DNA of 5,687 nucleotides. Origin: Nitrospirota bacterium (GTDB taxonomy: Bacteria; Nitrospirota; Nitrospiria; Nitrospirales; UBA8639). How positions within the stretch are numbered: the stretch's first letter is position 1; every line of letters starts with the position of its first letter. The notes below the pieces were generated by a model. The model was not told the DNA's origin. It made no database searches and saw only the letters and a list, made by a program, of their open reading frames with translations. Made by a program: the position numbers and the translations under genes. The stretch covers positions 1-5,687 of the forward strand of contig JAOUQB010000176.1 in the NCBI GenBank assembly GCA_029879555.1, in the 5' to 3' direction. Below, in pieces: positions 1 through 5,687 of this stretch.

Positions 1-1359
1 ATCATCTGTTGTTCGAAAGGCCTCCACCAAAGCCAGCCCCAAACGAATGTGGTCCGATAACAGCCCTTGAAGCGGAAACGAATGAACACCCATTTCATGG
101 GCCACCCCCTTCTCCTCATCAAATCGTTCCTTCACCATCCGTTGAAGAACCCTGAGAGCCCTCTTTTTCAACTCCGTCTTTCCAAGCACTTGCGCGGCAT
201 GCAGATAGGCCCAGGCCATATCGGCATTGCTGCCCGTATACATCTTGTCATCTACGCTAGGCATGCCATTCGCTTTACGATGGATCATATCCCAAGAAAA
301 ATATTTTGCTCCAGAAACGAGCGTCACTCCGTCCAAGTCGCGCACATCGGCATCCTGGCTTTCGAAAAACAAGCCAGTATGAGGATCAGTTAAAAACCTT
401 TCCACATACTCAATGATGCGCAGTGAAATATGCTTAAATTCTTTATTCCCCGTGAACTGGTAGGCTGTGACATAATTCTGAAGATTCTGCGCTTGAACCG
501 TCAGCATTTTTTCAAAATGCGGCTGAGTCCAATCAGCATGTTCCGCATAGCGGTAAAACCCACCCCAAACCGGATCAAGAAGGGCCACTTGTTGTTCTAA
601 TGTGGTCAGACCCATCTTGATCAGTTCTACATCATTTTCAAAGAAACCATATGTTAACGCCATCTGAATGGCTTCCGGTTCAAAAAATTTCGGGTGATCT
701 CGGAATCCTCCATTCACAAAATCAAATTCTTTTTTCATCATCTCCACGCTATGGTTGGCCATGGAGGGACGAAGGACCCCAGCTTGAGGTTCCTCGCGCG
801 GCATTCGTTTCTTCACTCGATCCCACAACCGGGCAGCCTGTTGACGTAAATCTTCTTTCTCCGAGTCATACAACACCCTGGCCTCTTGGAGAAGGTCGAT
901 CATGACCTCCGGCTCAAGGGAGTTGGCTTGAAAAATAATTTCTCCAGTTGGCAGCAGGAGACTCGTTGTGGGCCATCCGCCTGTTCGATAGCGCGATTCG
1001 AGATCTGGACGTTGATCCGTATCGACGCGAACAGGAATAAAATTGGCTTGAAGTAAGGCGAGGACCTTTGGATCGGCATAGGTCGTTTGATCCATAACAT
1101 GGCAGGCATGACACCACACCGCTGTTAAATCGAGAAGAATAAGCTTATCTTCAGCCTGGGCTCGATCAAAGGCCTCTTGGCCCCATTGATGCCACGGCAG
1201 ACCAGACAAGGGATCAGACTCAACCTGATGCGAAAAGGCCTGGTGTTCACCAACAATGGAGACAGAAACGGTTAGGCAGAAAATAAAAACGACTTGTGAC
1301 ACCACGTTAGGAAGTGCTACTCGAGAGAGGAAGGGATTTCTATGAAATCGAGAGGCCAT
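1..1359 (-). CDS. Exported DUF255 / thioredoxin-domain protein (YyaL/SSP411 type), 3' end cut by window edge
   Basis: The frame stays open from the ATG at 1359 to base 1, giving 453 residues with no stop; the C-terminus lies outside the window. Residues 1-43 look like a signal peptide: a basic start, a hydrophobic core at about 22-37 and a possible cleavage site after AFS at 41-43. Residues about 54-155 are a thioredoxin fold of the DUF255 type, with W82-C83-H-A-C86-H as the CxxC motif, RVDTDQRPD at 111-119 and a cis-proline loop GGWPTT at 127-132. Residues about 200-453 match the six-hairpin-like domain of this family, including PHFEKML at 281-287 and SQDADV at 334-339. Family members are often near 650-700 residues and usually lack a signal peptide, so an exported form is unusual. 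The biochemical role is unknown; a disulfide or redox function is inferred from CxxC. The gene lies 49 nt after the HEAT-repeat gene. No Shine-Dalgarno is visible before ATG 1359. An in-frame ATG at 1428 would add 23 residues and overlap the upstream gene, but it also lacks a ribosome site and would give an awkward signal peptide. Confidence 0.88.
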   Translation of the reverse strand, partial: MASRFHRNPFLSRVALPNVVSQVVFIFCLTVSVSIVGEHQAFSHQVESDPLSGLPWHQWGQEAFDRAQAEDKLILLDLTAVWCHACHVMDQTTYADPKVLALLQANFIPVRVDTDQRPDLESRYRTGGWPTTSLLLPTGEIIFQANSLEPEVMIDLLQEARVLYDSEKEDLRQQAARLWDRVKKRMPREEPQAGVLRPSMANHSVEMMKKEFDFVNGGFRDHPKFFEPEAIQMALTYGFFENDVELIKMGLTTLEQQVALLDPVWGGFYRYAEHADWTQPHFEKMLTVQAQNLQNYVTAYQFTGNKEFKHISLRIIEYVERFLTDPHTGLFFESQDADVRDLDGVTLVSGAKYFSWDMIHRKANGMPSVDDKMYTGSNADMAWAYLHAAQVLGKTELKKRALRVLQRMVKERFDEEKGVAHEMGVHSFPLQGLLSDHIRLGLALVEAFRTTDD

Positions 1360-1408
1360 GACACTGGAACCATCGTCTACGTAGTCACTGAGAGGATAGC
1401 CCGCTTGA

Positions 1409-2785
1409 TTAAATCCCGATCTTGGCATCCAGAATTTTCACGATCGCTGCGGCCGCCGTTATCCTCACGGCATCATCCGTATCTCGGAGGGTTCGCTTTA
1501 AAATTGGAAGCAGATCGTGTCCACCCAATCGCCCCAATGCCCGAACTGCCACAATTCGAGGACCTGGGATTGGATCATTTAACATGAGCTTTAGCGTGCC
1601 GACGACTTTCGCACCCTTTCCATTGCCCAACGCTTTCACGGCAATGGATCGAAGTGCAGGATTTTGATCTTGGAGCAACTGATGAAGTGTTCCTTCGACC
1701 ACTGAAAAAGGGGAGCCCACTCGTAATAACGAGGCACAGGCCGAGGCTTGAACCCCAGAATCCCTATCCAGTAAAGCCTTTGTCAAAGATGTAAATACCT
1801 GGTGAGATTCATAGTATCCCATGCTAAAAGCGGCTTTATTTCTCACACCGGAGACAGGGTCGAACAGGGCTGCCTTAAGCGTGGGCAAGCTTTTCGGATC
1901 GTGAATTTTCCCCAACGACCCAATCGCGGCAGCCCGTATTGAAGGCTGAGTATCGCGCGCGGTTTTTTCTAAAAATGGAAGGGCTCGACGATCCTCTAAG
2001 TCTCCAAAAGCCCGTATCGCTCCGCCTCGCTCATAGCCTTCCTCACTTTGTGCCCCCTTTTCCAATCGTGTCCATTGCTGCTTCTGCCCCAATTCATAGA
2101 GGACAGCCGCCGCCGCTATTTGCACCAAGGCCTGTTCGTCTTGAAGGGAATGTTCAATGACAGGAATCTCATTTTTATCCCCAGATTTCCCAATACTTTT
2201 CACTGCAGTCGCCCGAACGAGCCCGGCCGAGTCTTTTAACGCTTCCCGCAATCGCTTGGAACGCTGACCGGCCTTGCGCTGTCCCAAGGCTTCAACGACC
2301 AGAGCCCGGATCATCCCGGACCCATCCGTCAACCCATCTTCTAAATATCCAACCATCTCATCGGAATCAATTTCTTTGAAAGCCGTATAGACCGCTCCTC
2401 GCATTTGCTCCCGCATATCGGCTTGTTTTGATAGAATGACCGCAAGAGCTAGCTGCCGTAAAAGGCTCTCATCTTCTCGTTTGGTCGACTGAACCAATTT
2501 CTCATACGAATCCATGGCTCCTGGGGAATTTCCCATTCTGGCAAGGGCCAGAATATGGAGCCGATACATTTGAGGCGAAGGGTTGGCTTCTTGGAGCAGA
2601 GGCTCCACCAGCTCCACGACTTGTTTAAAATCCCCTTTATCGAACGCCGCTTGAACTTTTTCAAGGCCCGTACTCTGGGACACCTTGGCCCAACTGTGAA
2701 CCGGGAAGACCCCACCTATCGCCAACACAAAGATGCCGACACATTTCAATACATGCAGACCACGAATACACATGTGTACGTTCAC
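1409..2785 (-). CDS. Exported TPR/HEAT-repeat protein
   Basis: About 458 residues. The first 33 or so form a signal peptide, with a hydrophobic core around VGIFVLAIGGVF and possible cleavage near HSWA. Residues about 40-130 look like TPR-type helical pairs (AFDKGDFKQVVELVEPLL, followed by LALARMGNSPGAMDSYEKL). Residues about 140-456 are a run of HEAT or PBS-lyase-like repeats of roughly 30 residues, with recurring units such as IRALVVEALG, VRATAVKSIG, IRAAAIGSLG, VRNKAAFSMG, RSIAVKALG and RIVAVRALG. Such solenoids bind proteins and have no catalytic residues, so a scaffold or partner-binding role outside the cytoplasm is inferred. The start is uncertain. A GTG at 2791 lies inside the run of Gs that would be the ribosome site, whereas the GTG at 2785 sits 5 nt downstream of AGGGGGG and is preferred. 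An ATG at 2773 is a further option. The gene begins 11 nt after the LolA-like gene's stop, so translational coupling is likely. Confidence 0.88.
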   Translation of the reverse strand: MNVHMCIRGLHVLKCVGIFVLAIGGVFPVHSWAKVSQSTGLEKVQAAFDKGDFKQVVELVEPLLQEANPSPQMYRLHILALARMGNSPGAMDSYEKLVQSTKREDESLLRQLALAVILSKQADMREQMRGAVYTAFKEIDSDEMVGYLEDGLTDGSGMIRALVVEALGQRKAGQRSKRLREALKDSAGLVRATAVKSIGKSGDKNEIPVIEHSLQDEQALVQIAAAAVLYELGQKQQWTRLEKGAQSEEGYERGGAIRAFGDLEDRRALPFLEKTARDTQPSIRAAAIGSLGKIHDPKSLPTLKAALFDPVSGVRNKAAFSMGYYESHQVFTSLTKALLDRDSGVQASACASLLRVGSPFSVVEGTLHQLLQDQNPALRSIAVKALGNGKGAKVVGTLKLMLNDPIPGPRIVAVRALGRLGGHDLLPILKRTLRDTDDAVRITAAAAIVKILDAKIGI

Positions 2786-2790
2786 GAACA

Positions 2791-2797
2791 CCCCCCT
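2791..2797 (-). promoter_or_regulatory. Ribosome binding site deciding the HEAT gene start
   Basis: On the minus strand the last base of the preceding TAA stop is followed by six Gs (AGGGGGG). This lies 5 nt before the GTG at 2785 and 17 nt before the ATG at 2773. It overlaps the GTG at 2791, which therefore cannot use it. The sequence is a G-rich variant of the canonical site rather than a perfect match. Confidence 0.5.
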
Positions 2798-3453
2798 TAA
2801 CCGTTAGGGCTTGGAGCCTCTTGCGCTTCAATCTTCCTATATCCCAAAGGGATTTCAAAATAAAACTCTGGCTGAGTGGATACGACCACATGCTCATATT
2901 GAACAAACCAATCGCGGTCTTGACTCACCAGCTTCAATAAGACCTGTCGAGCAGGATCAACCCACTCAAAATATTTCTCCGTATTCCCAAATCGATCCTG
3001 AGTCTCCACATCATAGAGCAGGGCTGCGTCATTATTGACCATGGAGTCGCCAATCAAGGTCCGACGGGTTTCTCCTTCCAACGTCACGGCAAATGGTAGC
3101 AGATAGTCAGACGTTAACGGCACACTCACGACCATTCGACGTTCGGATAGGACATACCACACCTTTTGCTCATCCAGCCGCACAATCGACACGCCCGCAT
3201 AGCCCAATTCGGTTTTGACGCCCCCCATATGTTCAATTCGATAACGATCTTGTTTCACGAATAATTGGGCTTTGGCTTTTCGCCCATCATGTTTCCATAT
3301 CAGTCTGGCCGAAAACTCTGCGGAGCCGACACCCAACTCCACCGGCTGTGTCCAGCCATCAGTGCTTAACAAGAAGCCTGCCAGACATGCCAGGCCCATA
3401 ATCAGAAATGGCTGGGACACATTCCTCCCATGACCTGTTGAAAAAACATTCAA
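2797..3453 (-). CDS. Exported LolA/DUF4412-like beta-rich protein
   Basis: 218 residues from a TTG start. Residues about 14-35 form the hydrophobic part of a signal peptide (QPFLIMGLACLAGFLL), so the mature protein probably starts near QPVELG at 36-41. The mature part alternates short beta strands in the manner of LolA/LppX-like or DUF4412 domains: FSARLIWKHDG (47-57), KQDRYRIEHMGG (67-78), VSIVRLDEQKVWYVL (88-102), then YDVETQDRFGNTEKYFEWVD (147-166), ending in EFYFEIPLGYRKIEA. Family proteins of this fold bind lipids or act as periplasmic carriers; no ligand can be named here. It lies 9 nt after the second cupredoxin gene and 11 nt before the HEAT-repeat gene, inside the operon. TTG was chosen because GAGGTGG lies just upstream and because the nearby out-of-frame ATG soon meets a stop. 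In-frame GTG (residue 12) and ATG (residue 19) would weaken or remove the signal peptide. The domain call rests on pattern similarity only. Confidence 0.8.
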   Translation of the reverse strand: MNVFSTGHGRNVSQPFLIMGLACLAGFLLSTDGWTQPVELGVGSAEFSARLIWKHDGRKAKAQLFVKQDRYRIEHMGGVKTELGYAGVSIVRLDEQKVWYVLSERRMVVSVPLTSDYLLPFAVTLEGETRRTLIGDSMVNNDAALLYDVETQDRFGNTEKYFEWVDPARQVLLKLVSQDRDWFVQYEHVVVSTQPEFYFEIPLGYRKIEAQEAPSPNG

Positions 3454-3457
3454 CGGG

Positions 3458-3464
3458 CCACCTC
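3458..3464 (-). promoter_or_regulatory. Ribosome binding site overlapping the upstream stop codon
   Basis: GAGGTGG begins within the TGA stop of the second cupredoxin gene and lies 4 nt before the TTG start at 3453. It supports the rare TTG start and suggests that translation of the two genes is coupled. Confidence 0.55.
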
Positions 3465-4380
3465 AAGGCCGTTGATGTTCAACCAGAGGCTCAATGACAA
3501 TGGGGCGTCCCAGTGCGGCTGGAGTAAAACGTGGTGGCGTTTGACGGGTATGAGCGGTCCATCGCCTGGCTGGAGAATCCAAGGAGATATCCACCTGAGT
3601 CATTTGTGCTGCTTGGACCGTCACGGTTTGAATGTCTTCGTGTTTCACGCTGGGATGCCAGGCACGCAGACGATAGGTTCCCGGAGGAATATCCGTAATC
3701 TCATAGCTCCCCGTCTCACTCGTAAACGCAAAATAAGGGTTATCCACGGCAATGGCCCAACTCTCCATATAGGCATGAAACCCGCATTGCATCACAAATG
3801 TTTGCCGGCCTTTGCTCAAGTGGAATTGATGAACCATGGATGTTCCCGGCATGTGCGCATGCGTCGCGTGAATATTTTCACGCTGATGCTTACGATTAAA
3901 AGGAAGTGGGGAATTAAACAAGACCCGCGTTCCCTGGCTTTGTGAGGTTTCATAGGCTTGAATATCGTGCATCACTGGATCCATATTCACCACCTCAATG
4001 CCATGTTCACTACGAACGACCGTGGTAAACGGCAGAAATTGGCAATCCTTTGCTTCAACCTTTGGGATGGAAAGCGTGAAGGGTTTCCCAGCAGAAACCC
4101 CTTCAAGCACCATCACCACCCCTTGCACTTGATTGTGGTTATTGACCACAAAGTCTTTTAATAATCGCCACCCCTTACCATCAGAAATCCGGCCGCAGTA
4201 TTCTGGATCTGGAAAAGTAATAAGATTATAGGCTTTGGGCACAGGAGCACCTCCATTGAGAGTCACCGTGCCAGTGATTGTTCCCCCATCTTCAATATTT
4301 TTCACTTCGTAGGCAAAGGCGAAGGAACCTTCGCCGATAACAAACCACCCCATCGCAATGATCAAAGCCAACAGGTTCAT
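3463..4380 (-). CDS. Exported cupredoxin plus carboxypeptidase-regulatory-like domain protein, paralog B
   Basis: 305 residues. Signal peptide 1-23 (MNLLALIIAM start, cleavage likely after AFA). An N-terminal beta region contains YCGRIS (61-66) with C62, and C113 follows; the pair could form a disulfide. The cupredoxin part runs from about 85 to 212. It has the upstream histidine H138 in MDPVMHDI and the C-terminal loop C199-G-F-H202-A-Y-M205, which has the same spacing as the type 1 copper loop of amicyanin (C-T-P-H-P-F-M). Between them lies a histidine cluster, H171, H174 and H176, followed by MPG. Residues about 213-268 are a carboxypeptidase-regulatory-like (transthyretin-like) sandwich with DIPPGTYRL. 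A basic tail follows. A role in copper binding or electron transfer in the periplasm is inferred from the ligands; no substrate is evident. It starts 5 nt after paralog A with no clear ribosome site of its own, so it probably depends on translational coupling. By hand count, 31 of 50 residues match paralog A over positions 195-244. Confidence 0.9.
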   Translation of the reverse strand: MNLLALIIAMGWFVIGEGSFAFAYEVKNIEDGGTITGTVTLNGGAPVPKAYNLITFPDPEYCGRISDGKGWRLLKDFVVNNHNQVQGVVMVLEGVSAGKPFTLSIPKVEAKDCQFLPFTTVVRSEHGIEVVNMDPVMHDIQAYETSQSQGTRVLFNSPLPFNRKHQRENIHATHAHMPGTSMVHQFHLSKGRQTFVMQCGFHAYMESWAIAVDNPYFAFTSETGSYEITDIPPGTYRLRAWHPSVKHEDIQTVTVQAAQMTQVDISLDSPARRWTAHTRQTPPRFTPAALGRPIVIEPLVEHQRP

Positions 4381-4385
4381 AGAAA

Positions 4386-5303
4386 TTACGGAATTTGCCG
4401 CCGAAGAGATGGAATAATTTTTTCACCCTCTTCAAGCAGTTCTTCCCCAAAACGAGGATTGTCATGCATTTCATGAGCACTGCGTCTTCCTTGAGGGGAT
4501 TCATATTTGAAATCTACCGTTACGGTTTCCCCAGCTTCTACTGTAACGCGTTGCTCAAGGTACGTTTTCATTCCAGGATGCCACGTCACCAGGTCATACT
4601 CTCCAGGTGGGATATCAGAAATTTCAAAGACTCCATCTTCTTTCGTAATGGAATAATAGGGATTATCCAGAACAACCCCCCATGAAAACATGTACGGATG
4701 AAAGCCGCATTGCATGACAAAAATATTACGATTTTTTCGAAGATGAATTTCTTCTACCATTGGCTTTCCTGGCATATGCGTGTGGGCATTTTCACCGAAC
4801 AGTTGAACAACCTTATGGAAGGGATTCATCGGCAAGGGACGATTAAAGAGTACTCTGGCACCTCGCTCTCGAGCTGTCTCATATCCTTGAATATCATGTT
4901 CAATCGGATCCATATTAATGACCGTTAATTCGTCCCGATCCTTGATCACATTCACAAACGGGTAAAAATCACAGTCAATCGCTTCGATTTCAACTTTTGG
5001 AATGTCGAATGATTTGCCTTTTTCCACATTCTTCAACATCACCACAGTATCCTTTAAGGTGCCGCCTGGTCCAAGAAGAAAGTCCTCAACGATACGCCAA
5101 CCCGTCCCAGTAGAAATTCTCCCGCAATACACCGCATCAGGAATCGTGACCAAATTCATAGCCATGGGCCGAGGTTTTTCACCCAACAGGGTCACCGATC
5201 CCTTGAGTGTGCCGCCGTTTTCCACAGAAATTTCTGTGTAAGCCCACGCGGGTGAACCCATAAGTACCCCACACCATGCAATAAACAAAACCCAAACAAA
5301 CAT
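4386..5303 (-). CDS. Exported cupredoxin plus carboxypeptidase-regulatory-like domain protein, paralog A
   Basis: 305 residues from the ATG at 5303, exactly the length of paralog B. Signal peptide 1-21 (hydrophobic FVWVLFIAWCGVLMG, cleavage after AWA). The order of parts is the same as in B: a beta region with YCGRIS (59-64, C60) and a second cysteine C111; a cupredoxin part with H136 in MDPIEHDI and the loop C199-G-F-H202-P-Y-M205, giving a full His-Cys-His-Met type 1 copper set; HTHMPG with H174 and H176; a carboxypeptidase-regulatory-like sandwich from about 213 to 268 with DIPPGEYDL; and a charged tail to 305. The CGFHPYM loop closely resembles amicyanin's CTPHPFM. Blue-copper electron transfer or copper handling is inferred. 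A longer reading from 5333 is possible (MMSQTEEGGK added). It is rejected because a strong GGAGG lies 8 nt before ATG 5303, because that start gives a clean signal peptide, and because it equalises the length with B. This is the first gene of the operon. Confidence 0.91.
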   Translation of the reverse strand: MFVWVLFIAWCGVLMGSPAWAYTEISVENGGTLKGSVTLLGEKPRPMAMNLVTIPDAVYCGRISTGTGWRIVEDFLLGPGGTLKDTVVMLKNVEKGKSFDIPKVEIEAIDCDFYPFVNVIKDRDELTVINMDPIEHDIQGYETARERGARVLFNRPLPMNPFHKVVQLFGENAHTHMPGKPMVEEIHLRKNRNIFVMQCGFHPYMFSWGVVLDNPYYSITKEDGVFEISDIPPGEYDLVTWHPGMKTYLEQRVTVEAGETVTVDFKYESPQGRRSAHEMHDNPRFGEELLEEGEKIIPSLRRQIP

Positions 5304-5310
5304 TTTCCCA

Positions 5311-5318
5311 CCCTCCTC
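5311..5318 (-). promoter_or_regulatory. Strong Shine-Dalgarno of paralog A
   Basis: GAGGAGGG on the minus strand, with the GGAGG core 8 nt before the ATG at 5303. It is the best ribosome site in the window and fixes the start of the first gene of the operon, against the longer reading from 5333. Confidence 0.8.
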
Positions 5319-5333
5319 AGTTTGACTCATCAT

Positions 5334-5411
5334 TCAATCCGGCCATCTAGAGTGAGTTCTATAGAAAAAAACTTAATGACCTAATTTTATAGAATACCAT
5401 GTTAAGACCCC
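5334..5411 (-). promoter_or_regulatory. Likely operon promoter/operator region (AT-rich)
   Basis: This AT-rich stretch lies between the terminator and the first operon gene, so it should hold the operon promoter. Possible -10 boxes on the minus strand are TATAAA (5386-5391) and TATAGA (5358-5363). Neither has a convincing TTGACA-like -35 at 16-18 nt, so an activator or an alternative sigma factor may be needed. No sigma-54 GG/GC pattern was found. The region also holds a palindrome and a half-copy of it, listed separately. Confidence 0.4.
5357..5394. repeat. Palindrome TTCTATAGAA with a second half-site
   Basis: TTCTATAGAA at 5357-5366 is a perfect 10-bp palindrome. TATAGAA recurs at 5388-5394, where it forms a 7-bp inverted repeat with TTCTATA at 5357-5363. 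The two arms are 31 bp apart, close to three helical turns, which suits a dimeric regulator. The arms overlap both candidate -10 boxes. The AT-rich content makes chance occurrence possible. Confidence 0.4.
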
Positions 5412-5466
5412 TAAAAAAAAAGCGGGGAAGCCTTCCGACTCCCCCGCTTTCTTCTCTGACCTAATT
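5377..5466. repeat. Direct repeat TGACCTAATT either side of the terminator
   Basis: The 10-mer TGACCTAATT occurs at 5377-5386 and again at 5457-5466, exactly 80 bp apart. The match extends to 12 of 13 bases. The first copy lies in the presumed promoter region and the second just after the stop of the upstream gene. It may be a regulator site or a trace of a small duplication. Confidence 0.35.
5412..5450 (-). terminator. Rho-independent terminator of the right-edge gene
   Basis: Bases 5419-5427 (AAAGCGGGG) pair with 5442-5450 (CCCCGCTTT) as a 9-bp GC-rich stem. On the minus strand the stem is followed by a run of nine T residues that begins inside its last three bases. It lies 22 nt beyond the stop of the right-edge gene and upstream of the five-gene operon, so the two are probably separate transcription units. 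Read on the plus strand the tail is the weaker TTTCTTCTCT. Confidence 0.88.
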
Positions 5467-5472
5467 CTAAAC

Positions 5473-5687
5473 TTATTTAGCCACTACCGGGATGATTCTG
5501 GCTTCACTCAAATCATCCTCAAGAGAGGCTTGTTTATGAGAAGTTGCGGAACCGGATAGAGGCAAAATACGTTGATCCGTACTCGGCAACACTCGGAGAT
5601 AGCCCCATTGCCCAGACTGGGAGTAGGGTAACCGACCATTGCTCCATACGTAATCGGCGGGCATCGCCCATTTGCCTCCTGCCGATG
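5473..5687 (-). CDS. C-terminal end of a probable multicopper oxidase/cupredoxin protein (5' end outside window)
   Basis: The last 70 codons and a TAA stop are visible; the frame is open through base 687 of the right edge at 5687, so the start lies outside. The pattern MPADYVWSNGRLPY followed by GQWGYLRVLP resembles the final strands of cupredoxin domains in multicopper oxidases, where a PGDYLY-type stretch is followed by G-x-W-G-x-x-R-V. No copper ligands fall in the visible part, so catalytic competence cannot be judged. After that comes a polar tail of about 35 residues ending in IIPVVAK. A short reading from an internal Met (63 residues) would be spurious because the frame continues upstream of it. 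The terminator follows 22 nt after the stop. Another cupredoxin-fold protein remains possible. Confidence 0.6.
   Translation of the reverse strand, partial: SAGGKWAMPADYVWSNGRLPYSQSGQWGYLRVLPSTDQRILPLSGSATSHKQASLEDDLSEARIIPVVAK

Noticed and set aside
67..393. Plus-strand open frame of 108 residues
   Set aside because: It lies wholly opposite the DUF255 gene, whose frame shows clear family motifs; the plus-strand translation has no recognisable domain.
1377..1384. Short palindrome CTACGTAG in the gap between the HEAT and DUF255 genes
   Set aside because: Eight bases with mismatched flanks and no terminator-like tail; consistent with chance.
1360..1428. Upstream in-frame ATG for the DUF255 gene at 1428
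   Set aside because: It overlaps the HEAT gene, has no ribosome site and would place a long acidic stretch before the signal peptide; kept only as an alternative.
3379..3396. Possible lipobox (GLAC) in the LolA-like protein
   Set aside because: The cysteine lies in the middle of the hydrophobic core and the residue at -3 is Gly, so lipoprotein processing there is unlikely.
3472..3945. Plus-strand open frame of 157 residues
   Set aside because: It is antisense to paralog B and its product shows no domain; the opposite strand has conserved copper ligands.
5304..5333. Longer start for paralog A (MMSQTEEGGK extension)
   Set aside because: The extension spans the strong Shine-Dalgarno, and the ATG at 5303 gives a clean signal peptide and the same length as paralog B.
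5419..5460. Terminator acting on the plus strand
   Set aside because: The plus-strand tail is an interrupted T-tract and no plus-strand gene precedes it.

Overview
The window is one strongly directional block. Every credible gene reads on the minus strand, so transcription runs from high to low coordinates. In that order it holds the last 70 codons of a gene that enters from the right edge, a Rho-independent terminator, a short AT-rich intergenic region with palindromic sequence, and a tightly packed run of five genes. The fifth gene runs off the left edge.

The five genes, in order of transcription, are: (A) an exported protein with a type 1 copper site joined to a carboxypeptidase-regulatory-like beta-sandwich; (B) a same-length tandem paralog of A; (C) an exported LolA/DUF4412-like beta-rich protein; (D) an exported TPR/HEAT-repeat protein; (E) an exported thioredoxin-fold protein of the DUF255 (YyaL/SSP411) family, with a CxxC motif and the start of its alpha-barrel-like domain. 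The gaps are 5, 9, 11 and 49 nt, so this is very probably one operon. All five products begin with an apparent signal peptide, so the whole operon appears to work outside the cytoplasm. The partial gene at the right edge ends in a pattern resembling the last cupredoxin domain of a multicopper oxidase. That would fit a copper/redox neighbourhood, but a terminator separates it from the operon.

Organism: signal peptides, a LolA-like protein and periplasmic-type repeat proteins point to a Gram-negative (diderm) bacterium. Base composition is near 50% GC by eye. The combination of multicopper oxidase, cupredoxin/CPD fusions and exported HEAT and DUF255 proteins recalls Nitrospirota (Nitrospira-like nitrite oxidisers). 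That is an impression from gene content, not something this window can prove.

How the genes may work together (inference): A and B could bind copper and shuttle electrons or deliver copper. E could keep cysteines or the copper site in the right redox state. C and D look like binding or scaffold proteins of the periplasm or outer membrane. No known pathway with this exact gene set comes to mind, so the operon is a reasonable candidate for an undescribed periplasmic copper/redox system. No RNA genes, mobile elements, CRISPR arrays or plus-strand genes were found. The only non-coding stretch of any size is 5304-5472.
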